Positions 33,695-41,769 are shown, counted from the stretch's first letter. The stretch is DNA of 64,000 bases from Saprospiraceae bacterium (GCA_019187225.1 JABAQQ010000039.1:62001-126000); one strand, 5' to 3'. The notes: generated by a model from the sequence alone, not told the origin. Program-made: numbers and translations.

Positions 33695-35055
33695 GTGTAT
33701 GTTTTTATCGGCAATTTTATCACGAAAGTAGTCCCTTCTCCTTCCTTGCTTTCCACCTCCAGAGTCCCCCCATGCCCTTTCGTCACGATGTCGTACGCCA
33801 GCGACAGTCCGAGTCCGGTACCTTGCCCGGTGGGTTTGGTGGTGAAAAACGGCTGGAAAATTTTGGCTTTTACGCCATCGGGCATGCCTGTGCCGTTGTC
33901 TTTGACTTTTATAACAATCTGACGGTTTGCTCTTTGGGTGGAAACTGCAACGGTGGGCTCGTAGGTGTCGGACTCCGCGAGCGACCGTTTCTTTTGATTC
34001 ACGGCATAAAATGCGTTGTTGATCAGATTCAAAAGGACCCGACCCAAATCCTGCGGCACGACCTCGATCTTTCCGATGGCCGGGTCGAAGTCCGTCACCA
34101 TTTTGGCGTTGAAACTTTTGTCTTTCGCGCGCAGGCCGTGGTACGCCAGGCGCAGGTACTCGTCGGCGAGGGCGTTGAGGTCGGTGGGTTCTTTGGCGCC
34201 GGTGCTGGTGCGGGCGTGCTGGAGCATGCCTGTCACGATGCTTGCCGCGCGTTTGCCGTGGTGGCTGATCTTTTCCTGGTTCTGGCTGAGGTCTTTCACC
34301 AGGTCCTTCACCAGGTCTTTGTCGGGTTCGGGTTTTTCGATCTCTTCCACCAGTTCGTGCGCCAGCTCGACGCTGAGTTCCGAGAAATTATTGACAAAAT
34401 TCAGGGGGTTTTGTATCTCATGGGCGATGCCGGCGGTGAGTTCGCCGAGTGAAGCCATCTTTTCGGATTGCACCAGTTGGGCCTGGGCGGCCTTGAGATC
34501 GGAGAGGGTTTTTTCCAGTTCTTCTTTTTGGCGGGTCAGTTCGACGGTGCGTTCGGTTACCAGGTGCTCCAGTTCAGCTTTGCGGGTCTCCGCCTGGCGG
34601 ATGCGCTCTTCCTCCTTGCGCCGTTGCTTTACTTCTTTGTTGTTCTGTACGAAGGCGTAAATGCCGAATCCCATGAGCCACAGAAAAGCGAAATTTTGGG
34701 CGGAAACCAGAAGTCCGTGGTTCGCTTCAAATAAGGATGGCGCGATGAAAGCGACCAGGCTGTTGATACAATACACCACCGCATACGGCAAAAGCGCCAG
34801 CGAATACAACCGGGCAGGGCGATAATCGCGCAACAGAAACACCGTTATCAACAGTATCGCGTAGATCACTTCGCCGTACCATTCGCCGAGGAAACGGAGA
34901 AAGGGAATAAGCGTCAGCACAAACAACGCGATGGAACCTATCCATACTTTGGACAGCACTTTGTCCCATTCGGGTAGCCGCAGGGGTGTTTCCAGCGATT
35001 TGCGGATTCCGTAAATGGCGGGAATGGAGATCAGTATCAGTGGCGCCAGTTCCAT
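33691..35055 (-). CDS. membrane sensor histidine kinase, first gene of the cyclase operon
   Basis: The 454-residue protein has an N-terminal membrane domain of about five or six helices (4-20, 40-57, 62-78, 85-108, 118-138). A coiled coil rich in Glu/Arg (140-200) and the H-box LGELTAGIAHEIQNPLNF with His212 follow. The catalytic domain has NLINNAFYAV, VKDNGTGMPDGV, FFTTKPTGQGTGLGLS and a final GEGTTFVIKLP. No extracytoplasmic sensor is present, so the membrane helices or the coiled coil must sense. A ~100-bp hairpin element (35066-35167) lies just upstream of its start, where a promoter would be expected. Confidence 0.94.
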   Translation of the reverse strand: MELAPLILISIPAIYGIRKSLETPLRLPEWDKVLSKVWIGSIALFVLTLIPFLRFLGEWYGEVIYAILLITVFLLRDYRPARLYSLALLPYAVVYCINSLVAFIAPSLFEANHGLLVSAQNFAFLWLMGFGIYAFVQNNKEVKQRRKEEERIRQAETRKAELEHLVTERTVELTRQKEELEKTLSDLKAAQAQLVQSEKMASLGELTAGIAHEIQNPLNFVNNFSELSVELAHELVEEIEKPEPDKDLVKDLVKDLSQNQEKISHHGKRAASIVTGMLQHARTSTGAKEPTDLNALADEYLRLAYHGLRAKDKSFNAKMVTDFDPAIGKIEVVPQDLGRVLLNLINNAFYAVNQKKRSLAESDTYEPTVAVSTQRANRQIVIKVKDNGTGMPDGVKAKIFQPFFTTKPTGQGTGLGLSLAYDIVTKGHGGTLEVESKEGEGTTFVIKLPIKTYT

Positions 35056-35065
35056 AGAGTGAATG

Positions 35066-35167
35066 ATAGTCGTTTGAAAGTGGTTTGAATGGTTTGAGTT
35101 GTTAGAAATTGTTGGTAGCCGATCTTTTAAAAGTGACTGTCGTTCAAAACCACTTTGCGCTGGCTAT
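35066..35167. repeat. dispersed hairpin element, copy A
   Basis: The stretch runs from ATAGTCGTTTGAAAGTGG to CTAT and includes TTGAATGGTTTGAGTTGTT. It is closely similar along its whole length, in the same orientation, to 42478-42577. Its ends pair (ATAG/CTAT) and internal arms pair (AAAGTGGTTTGAA with TTCAAAACCACTTT). Confidence 0.85.
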
Positions 35168-35169
35168 AC

Positions 35170-36780
35170 TTATTTTTTAATGGCTTTTTCTCTGCATTCC
35201 TTCGCCTGCCGGTTGTCGGGAGATTTGGCCAATACTTTGTCGAGCCAGACCAAGCCTTCTTTGGGCAAGCCGAATTCGACCAGCAGGCAGCCGATTTTTA
35301 CGGAAGAATTGCCGACCAATACCGTGTTTTCAAACACCTTTTCAAAATCCTTGTCGGCCTCCGCTTTTTGCCCCAATACTTGCTTCGACACGCCGCGGTA
35401 CAGGTAAGCGTCAGCATACGGCCCTTTTTTTTCCAGAAATTTATCAAAATCAGCAATGGCTTCGCGGTGCTTGCCCATAGATTGGTAACATTTTCCGCGA
35501 TCCAGGTAACTGTCAAATTTTTCCGGATCGAGGGATTGGAGGCGGTTGTAATCTTCCACCGCTTCGGCAAAGCGGTTGGAAAATTGTTTGGCGGCAGCGC
35601 GCAGATCGAGGGCGTCGAAATAATCCGGATCGGCCTTCAGGGCCATGTCGAAATCGGCGATGGCTTTTTCGTATTCGCCGAAGCTGTACCGGATATTGCC
35701 GTGCCAGTAGTGCGCCTGCGCAAAGTCGGGTTTGACCTGCACGGCTTTGTCCAGGTCTTTGAGCGCGGCTTCGCTGTCGTCCATTTTCATTTTCACCCAG
35801 GCCCGGCCCAGGTAGGCGTCGGCGTATTTGGCGTCAAGGCGGATGGCGCGGTTATAATCGGCCAGGGCCAGCGAATCGCGGTCGAGTCGGCGGTAGGCGT
35901 AGCCGCGCTCGGCGAATGCGACCGGGTTTTTGGAGCGCATCGAGATATAGGTGGAGTAGTCTGAGATGGCGTCGTTGAAGTTGACACGGATCTCGTCCAC
36001 GTTTTCGATGTCCACTTTGCGTTTGCCGCGTTCGAGATAGGCGTCGGCGTAATCTTCTTTGAGTTCTATGGCCTGGTCGAGCAGTTCGATGGCTTTGTAG
36101 GGGTCTTTTTCGGCAAGGGCGCGGTCGTAGAATTTCTTTTCGTCGGAATCGGCTGCTGCCGAGCCGCCCGTATTTTCTGCGGCGTCGGCGAGTTCCTGCG
36201 CTTGTTTCCAGCCCACGGCCAAGGCTTCCAGACGGGCGCGCTTGGGCGGGTGCGTTTTGGAGTCGGTTTCGAGGGAAAAAGTATTGATGCCTGCCTGCGC
36301 TTCTTCCAGCGTGGCACCGAGCCGGAACAAGATGCCGCCCGCGAACTTGTCGGCTTCGAGTTCGTATTGTTTCCGCACTTTCGGGTCGGTCGTTTCCAGG
36401 TCGTGGTTGCTCAGATGGTGCCCGATCTCGTGCGCCAGTACACACCAGGCCGCCCATTGGGTATTGGCTTCTTTTTTAAAATTTTCCAGAAATGCCGTGC
36501 TGTACAGGATGAAGCGCCGCTTCCCGATGGTCGTCGCCAGGGCGTTGTTGCAGTCTGCCGATTTGATGATAAAGTTCTGCGGCAACACGTTCACCTGCAT
36601 GATGCGTTCCACGATCTGTTTCGCTTCCGACGAAGCTTCGTAGGTATAGACCTCAGGCAGTGTGTCGGCGGCGGCGAAGTTGCAGCTGTATTGGATGGTC
36701 ATGGCCTCCTGTGCACAGATTGGCAGGGGGAATGCCCATACCCATACGAACCGCAATAGAACAATTTTAATGCTTTTCAT
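35170..36780 (-). CDS. M48-type zinc metalloprotease with C-terminal TPR repeats
   Basis: The 536-residue protein has a signal peptide (LLRFVWVWAFPLPICAQ). The M48-like domain carries CVLAHEIGHHLSNH (zinc ligands His117 and His121, catalytic Glu118) and the third-ligand motif QYELEADKFAGG (Glu142). From about 210 to the end there are some eight TPR units (for example ADAYLGRAWVKMKMDDSEAA and YEKAIADFDMALKADPDYF). It should be a periplasmic or exported protease whose TPRs bind partners, like BepA, although BepA has fewer repeats. It belongs to a minus-strand cluster with a four-TM protein and a second M48-type protease. Confidence 0.92.
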   Translation of the reverse strand: MKSIKIVLLRFVWVWAFPLPICAQEAMTIQYSCNFAAADTLPEVYTYEASSEAKQIVERIMQVNVLPQNFIIKSADCNNALATTIGKRRFILYSTAFLENFKKEANTQWAAWCVLAHEIGHHLSNHDLETTDPKVRKQYELEADKFAGGILFRLGATLEEAQAGINTFSLETDSKTHPPKRARLEALAVGWKQAQELADAAENTGGSAAADSDEKKFYDRALAEKDPYKAIELLDQAIELKEDYADAYLERGKRKVDIENVDEIRVNFNDAISDYSTYISMRSKNPVAFAERGYAYRRLDRDSLALADYNRAIRLDAKYADAYLGRAWVKMKMDDSEAALKDLDKAVQVKPDFAQAHYWHGNIRYSFGEYEKAIADFDMALKADPDYFDALDLRAAAKQFSNRFAEAVEDYNRLQSLDPEKFDSYLDRGKCYQSMGKHREAIADFDKFLEKKGPYADAYLYRGVSKQVLGQKAEADKDFEKVFENTVLVGNSSVKIGCLLVEFGLPKEGLVWLDKVLAKSPDNRQAKECREKAIKK

Positions 36781-36795
36781 AGCGTGTTTCTTATT

Positions 36796-36953
36796 GAGGG
36801 TATCTCATAAGTAAATTTGAAATTTAGAACACCGAATTTTTATGAAACACATAGGCACATAGCGCACATAGATTTTATTATATGTCCTATATGTCTATGT
36901 GTTGAAATTAAATTCTATCACGTTTTTCAAAATCTGACTTATGAGACAGCCTC
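36796..36953. mobile_element. 158-bp palindromic element with IS-like termini (MITE candidate)
   Basis: The ends GAGGGTATCTCATAAGT (36796) and ACTTATGAGACAGCCTC (to 36953) are inverted repeats with a perfect 10-bp core. Pairing continues inward through AAATTTGAAA/TTCAAAATCT and CACATAGGCACATAG/CTATATGTCTATGTG. It is AT-rich and non-coding and lies between two genes of one cluster. The GAGGCTGTCTCATAAGT-type end resembles transposon termini, but no clear target duplication is visible. Confidence 0.6.
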
Positions 36954-36958
36954 AATGT

Positions 36959-37678
36959 TTACATTTTTTCAACAAATCCGATCGTCGCCATCGTCAATCT
37001 GTTCAATTCCCGCTGCAGCGCATCGGGTGGCAGCAGGTTGAGATCGCGTTGTTTTATCCATTCGTTGTGCTGGTTTTGCAGCACGACAATGGCGTTTCCT
37101 TCCGATTGAAGATGTCCGCGCAGGTGTTCCAGCGTCGCACCCAACCCATTGTCCCCAACGAGCAGTTGGAAGGCTTGTACCTGGGCGACGTGGCCCGTTC
37201 GCTGCGCAAATTCGGCTTTTTTGGCGACATATTGCTGCATGATCGCTGGATTCGGACGAAAAAGCGATTCTTTCCTGAAATATAACAACGAGAAAGCGGC
37301 CAGTAAAATGATCTGGAACGGTACCAACCACAGGTACGATTTCGCCAGATACTCCTCGATGCTCCAGTTGCCGGTTGCGACCGGCAAGGCGAACAGGGTC
37401 ACGGCTACAAGCAAAAGATACGTCAACGCTCCAAAATATACGAGCAGAAATGTAGCCCGCATCAGGACTTTCGAAGGGTTTTTATTCAGCAAAACGGCAA
37501 GGAACAGCAACAGTAAAGCAGGCAGCAATTGGACGAAAGCCCAGCCCCAGGCCTGTGCCTCGATGCCTTCATACTTGCCGGCCAGCGTTTGCACAAAAAC
37601 AAGTAAAACAAGCACGGCAGTGAAGCCGAGCCAGAGCCAGAGGAGTTTTTTTCGGGTGTCGGCGAGGAGAATGAGCAT
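36959..37678 (-). CDS. four-TM protein with EAD11-like C-terminal domain
   Basis: Starting at ATG 37678 (MLILLADTRKKLLWLWLG) it has 239 residues; the longer frame to 37819 overlaps the neighbouring protease gene. TM helices are near 12-31, 45-65, 72-98 and 113-134. The cytoplasmic tail (about 168-239), with LLVGDNGLGATLEHLRG, then NAIVVLQNQHNEWIKQRDLN and ALQRELNRLTMATIGFVEKM, follows the EAD11 pattern I know (helix, NEhhhLxxRYNxLxxx, ExNRIxxALLxhhD). EADs are small homotypic adaptors in predicted NTP-dependent conflict systems. The match is by eye only. A four-unit heptamer tract (37682-37709) is its immediate leader. Confidence 0.6.
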   Translation of the reverse strand: MLILLADTRKKLLWLWLGFTAVLVLLVFVQTLAGKYEGIEAQAWGWAFVQLLPALLLLFLAVLLNKNPSKVLMRATFLLVYFGALTYLLLVAVTLFALPVATGNWSIEEYLAKSYLWLVPFQIILLAAFSLLYFRKESLFRPNPAIMQQYVAKKAEFAQRTGHVAQVQAFQLLVGDNGLGATLEHLRGHLQSEGNAIVVLQNQHNEWIKQRDLNLLPPDALQRELNRLTMATIGFVEKM

Positions 37679-37709
37679 GACGGTGGACGGTGGATGGTAG
37701 ACGGTAGAT

Positions 37710-38909
37710 TTAGAATCCGAGGCCGGCGGCGATGCCTGATTTTTGCAAATGCGTTTTGGCATCGAAAAGCGGCGCGGGGCATTTCTGGATGGGTTTGCGG
37801 TTGCTTTCGGGCACTTCAAATTCGTATACCAGCGCCGTCACGTCGTAGCCCGCCGAAAACGGCGCGGTAGCAAGACTGCGCGGCAGTTTGTTGAACCCCA
37901 GATTGAGCCAGGCGGCTGCCTGGTCTTTCGATACGCGCTGGGCGCTGCCGCCGAAAGGCTGATTGGTCGCGACAAAAACGAAAAGCCGGAAGTAACCTTT
38001 TTGCGGCATCACGAAGGACTTCAGATAGTCGAGCACCCCTGCGAAATTGTCTTTCGCCGGATAGTCGAGCCAGCGGGTGCGGTCGTTGCGCGCGGTGCCG
38101 TCTTCCGCGTTGTATTGTTCAAGTTGGGTAACGATCGCGAAGCCATTGGGTACGGAGAAATAGCTGCGTTGGGCGTAGCCTTTGGCGTCGAGCGCAGTGC
38201 ATATCTTACGTTCCACGTCGCCGAGCGTCCTGTAACCTGCGAAGGAGGATACCGGCACTGCGAAACGCGCGTTGCACGACGGCGGCGGCCAGGGGAAACC
38301 CGGCAGGGTCAGTTCATCGAGCTGGGGATTGTTGTCGAAAGGCAGGCTGTTGATCTGCATGCTGCGCCCGGCTTTATCGAATCCTTCTCCGACAACCAGC
38401 CTGCGATCTTCAAAGGACAATTCATAGGACGAGGGCAATTTTTTCAGGAACGCCTCGATGTCTGGCATTGTAAAGCCCCTTTTTGACATCACATAACCCA
38501 TGAACTGATCGGCTTCGAGTTCTTCGGTTTTTCGGCGTTCTGCGCTGAAATGATGTCCGTTTGCATGGTGCCCCACTTCATGCGCCAGAGCGACCACCAC
38601 TTCCAGTTCGGTGTTCTTTTCCACGAAATCGAGGCTGTATAAAAGATAGCGTTTTTCGCCGTCGAGCACGGCGGACACATTTTCCACATTGGTTTGCACG
38701 ACCTCGAAATTGATTTCCGTGTCGCCCAGTTCCGCGATCTCTTTTACCCAGGCGTTCACCCTGTCGCTTTCGGGAAAGCGATAGAGTTCTTCATCCATCA
38801 AGGCGCCGGTGTAGATGCAGCGCTGCGCGGCGTTCAGTTCGAGCAGTTCCTGCGCGTGGAGCGGCGGGCAGGCAAGCAGGGCAAGGAAAAGGAGCGGGTT
38901 GATTTTCAT
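37710..38909 (-). CDS. secreted M48-like metalloprotease with novel C-terminal domain
   Basis: ATG 38909 gives 399 residues with signal MKINPLLFLALLACPPLHAQ; the upstream open frame to 39731 is a shadow of the plus-strand permease. The protease half has VALAHEVGHHANGHH (His110, Glu111, His114) and the third-ligand motif KTEELEADQFMGYVM (Glu132), the same layout as the M48-TPR neighbour. Residues about 200-399 form a second domain (FAVPVSSFAGYRTLGDVERK, YFRLFVFVATNQPFGGSAQR) that I do not recognise. Its promoter overlaps that of the divergent APC permease. Confidence 0.85.
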   Translation of the reverse strand: MKINPLLFLALLACPPLHAQELLELNAAQRCIYTGALMDEELYRFPESDRVNAWVKEIAELGDTEINFEVVQTNVENVSAVLDGEKRYLLYSLDFVEKNTELEVVVALAHEVGHHANGHHFSAERRKTEELEADQFMGYVMSKRGFTMPDIEAFLKKLPSSYELSFEDRRLVVGEGFDKAGRSMQINSLPFDNNPQLDELTLPGFPWPPPSCNARFAVPVSSFAGYRTLGDVERKICTALDAKGYAQRSYFSVPNGFAIVTQLEQYNAEDGTARNDRTRWLDYPAKDNFAGVLDYLKSFVMPQKGYFRLFVFVATNQPFGGSAQRVSKDQAAAWLNLGFNKLPRSLATAPFSAGYDVTALVYEFEVPESNRKPIQKCPAPLFDAKTHLQKSGIAAGLGF

Positions 38910-38935
38910 GGTTTTGCGTTGGTGAAGTGAGGGGG

Positions 38936-38971
38936 CAAAGATAAAAATCCGCTTCATCTTCCCTACGTTTG
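38936..38971. promoter_or_regulatory. divergent -7 boxes of the M48 gene and the APC permease
   Basis: TATCTTTG on the minus strand (38943-38936) serves the protease at 38909. TACGTTTG on the plus strand (38964-38971) serves the permease, whose ATG begins only 7 nt later, so its message may be leaderless. The 69-bp region has no room for separate long leaders. Confidence 0.6.
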
Positions 38972-38978
38972 CCCCGTT

Positions 38979-40400
38979 ATGGAAAAACAACAAGGTCAAC
39001 TCATCCGTAGCCTCACCCTCGGGGCAGCCACCATTCTCGTCGTCAGTTCGGTCATCGGATCGGGCGTGTACAAAAAAGTAGCGCCCATGTCGGCGGAATT
39101 GTTGTCGCCCGACCTGGTGTTGTGGGCCTGGTTCCTGGCAGGCATCATCAGTCTGTGCGGCGCGCTGAGCAATGCCGAGATCGCGGGTATGCTGGCCGAT
39201 TCGGGGGGCGAGTACGTGTATTTCAGGCGGATTTATGGCCGGTTCATGGCCTTTTTGTGGGGCTGGAGCACATTTGCCGTGATCAAAACGGCGGCGGTAT
39301 CTTCCATAGCCTATGTGTTTTCGCAGTCGTTCAATGCCATCGTGCCGCTGCCGCACCTTCCGGATTCCATTGCGAACATACAATTCCTGGTGTTCAAGCC
39401 CTTCGAGAATGCGGGGGTGAAAGGACTGACCATTGCGCTGATCCTGGTGCTGACTTTTATCAACTCCCGCGGGCTGAGAGGCGCTGCGGCGCTCAGCACC
39501 TGGATCACGCGCTCGGTCATCGTGGGGCTTGCGTTGATCGTGATCTCGGGCCTGTTGTTCGGCAGCGGCAGCATCGCCAATTTTCAGACGCCCGCCACCG
39601 GCTATGTGCAGCACAGCTGGACGGATGCCGCTTTTATCAAAGCCATGTTCACGGCGCTGCTGGCGGCTTTCTGGGCGTATGAAGGCTGGAATACGCTGGG
39701 GTTTATCGGCGGCGAGATCAAAAACCCGCACCGCAACCTGCCTTTAGCGTTGTTTGCTGGCATGATGATCATCATCGGAGCATATGTGCTGGTTAATTTC
39801 ACCTACCTCTACGTATTGCCGATTGATCAAATTGTAGATGTGCACAGAGCCCAGAATGAAATCGCTGCCGTGGCAGTCGTGCGGCATTTTGCAGGCGGGG
39901 TGGGCGCCACCGTGATCTCCCTCATCATCGCCATCACTACGCTGGGCTGCACCAACGCCACCATTCTGATGCCGCCGCGTGTGTATTATGCGATGGCGAA
40001 AGACGGGCTGTTTTTCCCCCGGGCCGCAGAAATCCACCCCCGCTACCACACTCCCAACCCGGCGCTGTGGATGCAGGGCGTGTGGGCCTGCCTGCTGGTG
40101 CTTTCGGGCAGTTTCGACCAGTTGACGGACATGCTGATTTTCGCCGCGTTCTTTTTCTACGGCGCTACGGCGTTCGGCGTGTTTATCATGCGCCGCCGGG
40201 AGCCGGATACCGAACGACCGTATAAAGTATGGGGCTATCCGGTTGTGCCGGGATTGTTCGTGCTGTTTTGCGCAGTGCTGATCGTCATCACGTGCTTTAC
40301 TCACCCGCGGGAAGCGGGACTGGGTGTGGTACTGATGCTGACGGGTGTGCCTTTTTATTTTTACTGGCGCAGCAAACAGGTGAAGCATCCGCCTTTATAA
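38979..40400 (+). CDS. APC-superfamily amino acid permease
   Basis: The 473-residue inner-membrane transporter has about 12 TM helices. It has the APC start TLGAATILVVSSVIGSGVYK (substrate-site GSG near 26) and the helix 6 region AFWAYEGWNTLGFIGGEIKNP (near 228-248). The late loop RREPDTERPYKVWGYPVVPG is typical of the LAT/YfnA group. It probably imports or exchanges amino acids with protons; specificity is not readable. It is monocistronic and convergent with a serine hydrolase; an 8-bp stem (TTGGACTG/CAGTCCAA) fills the 36-bp gap. Confidence 0.93.
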   Translation: MEKQQGQLIRSLTLGAATILVVSSVIGSGVYKKVAPMSAELLSPDLVLWAWFLAGIISLCGALSNAEIAGMLADSGGEYVYFRRIYGRFMAFLWGWSTFAVIKTAAVSSIAYVFSQSFNAIVPLPHLPDSIANIQFLVFKPFENAGVKGLTIALILVLTFINSRGLRGAAALSTWITRSVIVGLALIVISGLLFGSGSIANFQTPATGYVQHSWTDAAFIKAMFTALLAAFWAYEGWNTLGFIGGEIKNPHRNLPLALFAGMMIIIGAYVLVNFTYLYVLPIDQIVDVHRAQNEIAAVAVVRHFAGGVGATVISLIIAITTLGCTNATILMPPRVYYAMAKDGLFFPRAAEIHPRYHTPNPALWMQGVWACLLVLSGSFDQLTDMLIFAAFFFYGATAFGVFIMRRREPDTERPYKVWGYPVVPGLFVLFCAVLIVITCFTHPREAGLGVVLMLTGVPFYFYWRSKQVKHPPL

Positions 40401-40436
40401 GAAGTTGGACTGATGGACTTTAGGCAGTCCAATGTC

Positions 40437-41660
40437 TTACTTCTTGTAATTCCCCCACCGCTCAAAAAATGCCGGTACGCACACCCGGCTCAATTCCGAG
40501 TGGGCGTTGAACAACACGCAGATGCCGATGTCGTCGCGGCGGTTGAAGGCGATTTCGCCTTTGAAACCGTTGACATAGCCGCCATGGTAAATGATGGTAT
40601 CGGCGCCATCCTGCAATACGCGCCAGCCCATGGCGTAGGAGGCCGCATCGCGGTCGAGCCAGCGGGGAAAGATGCGGCGTTCCTTGTCGGTTTTTACAAC
40701 GGGAGAAAATACTTTGTCGAGCGCAGTATTGGTTACGATGTCGGGCCGGTGGCCGAGCAGGAGTTTCAGCCATTCACCCATATCGGCGATGCTGGCGTTC
40801 ACGCCGCCCGCCGCTTTGGAGTTGTAATATTCCTGTGAAATGGTGCCCGCTCGCCAACCGCCGGTCGTTTTAAAATGCGGAAGGGCCTTATCGGGCGCAT
40901 TGCAGATAGAACCGTAATCGCAGGAAGCCGAGCGCATACCTGCGGGATGGAAGATCATCTCCGATAAAAGTTCCTGGTAAGTTTTGCCTGTCGCGCCGCG
41001 CATGACTTCTTCGATGGCACAAAAGGCAGCGTTCTGATAGCTGAAAAACACGCCTTCTCTTCCACTGACAGAGGCTTTGGGGAAATATTCCGTGATGATC
41101 CGACGGATATCGAAACCACGCTCAATGAGGTTGGTATAAGCGTGATAAGGCAAGCCTGTCGTGTGCGACAGCAGGTGCCAGAGCTGAACGCGCCCGGCCT
41201 GCTGGCGGTCGCGCATGGTGAATTCGGGAAATCGTTTTTGCACTTTTTCATTCCAGTCGAGCAGGCTGTCCTGCACCAGCATTCCTGTGAGCACGCCCGC
41301 AAAACCTTTGGACAAAGAGCCGATCCGGAACACAGTATTGGCATCCACCGAGTCCTGCGTTCCGGCTGTTTTGACGCCGTAACCCCGCAGGAACACTACT
41401 TCGCCGTCTTTCACGATGACGACCGCCGCGCCGGGTGTTTGCGTCAGCGCCATCTCTGCAGCAAAAAAACGGTCGTAATCGTCGAGGAAAGCCTGAAGTT
41501 GTGGATTGTGGATTGCAGATTGCGGATTGCGGATTGCGGATTGCAGATTGGGGATTGCGGATTGGGCGGGCGCATTGGCACATGCCGGGACGAACAACGC
41601 CGCGATGAAGAGCACGGCTACGGTTCGGACGGTTGGAAAAATACGAAATGGCGTCTTCAT
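40437..41660 (-). CDS. serine hydrolase / class C beta-lactamase-related lipoprotein
   Basis: ATG 41660 gives 407 residues; an in-frame GTG at 41681 is less likely. The signal ends in VPAC (Cys27), so it is probably a lipoprotein. A low-complexity linker (31-56; QSAIPN, QSAIRN, QSAIHN) leads to the catalytic domain with IGSLSKGF (Ser115, Lys118), Tyr208 in FSYQN and HGGYVNG as third motif. The family covers penicillin-binding-protein-related esterases and D-amino peptidases; resistance is not implied. The linker is encoded by nine 7-nt repeat units (41504-41566), a notable invasion of a gene by the intergenic word-repeat type. Confidence 0.9.
   Translation of the reverse strand: MKTPFRIFPTVRTVAVLFIAALFVPACANAPAQSAIPNLQSAIRNPQSAIHNPQLQAFLDDYDRFFAAEMALTQTPGAAVVIVKDGEVVFLRGYGVKTAGTQDSVDANTVFRIGSLSKGFAGVLTGMLVQDSLLDWNEKVQKRFPEFTMRDRQQAGRVQLWHLLSHTTGLPYHAYTNLIERGFDIRRIITEYFPKASVSGREGVFFSYQNAAFCAIEEVMRGATGKTYQELLSEMIFHPAGMRSASCDYGSICNAPDKALPHFKTTGGWRAGTISQEYYNSKAAGGVNASIADMGEWLKLLLGHRPDIVTNTALDKVFSPVVKTDKERRIFPRWLDRDAASYAMGWRVLQDGADTIIYHGGYVNGFKGEIAFNRRDDIGICVLFNAHSELSRVCVPAFFERWGNYKK
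41504..41566. repeat. nine heptamer units inside the serine hydrolase gene
   Basis: On the plus strand GATTGTG, GATTGCA, GATTGCG (three times), GATTGCA, GATTGGG, GATTGCG and GATTGGG follow without interruption. Because 7 is not a multiple of 3, three units encode seven residues, producing the xQSAIxN heptapeptide pattern in the linker behind the lipobox. Confidence 0.95.
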
Positions 41661-41696
41661 GAATGGCGCAAAAATAGTCACCTTAACGACAATCAG

Positions 41697-41769
41697 CCGG
41701 TATGTATTTCACAAATACCGGGATCGGTGTGTCCGTCAGTGACAAAAGCGGAGTTCTCCGGACACACCG
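41697..41769. promoter_or_regulatory. two adjacent palindromes upstream of the serine hydrolase
   Basis: CCGGTAT/ATACCGG (41697-41721) and CGGTGTGTCCG/CGGACACACCG (41725-41735 and 41759-41769) are perfect inverted repeats in the 286-bp divergent gap between the hydrolase and the ankyrin gene. The TGTCCG half resembles the permease operators. I find no correctly spaced -24/-12 element, so the regulator type is open. Confidence 0.45.

Noticed and set aside
38910..39731. N-terminal extension of the M48-like protease
   Set aside because: This part is antisense to the APC permease; a signal peptide and a -7 box support the start at 38909.
40401..40436. Bidirectional terminator between the APC permease and the serine hydrolase
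   Set aside because: The TTGGACTG/CAGTCCAA stem is only 8 bp, AT/GC mixed and lacks a T-run on either strand; it is better explained as a word-repeat remnant.
41660..41690. Sigma-54 promoter for the serine hydrolase (GG...GC on the minus strand)
   Set aside because: The two halves are separated by 11 bp rather than the required 10.
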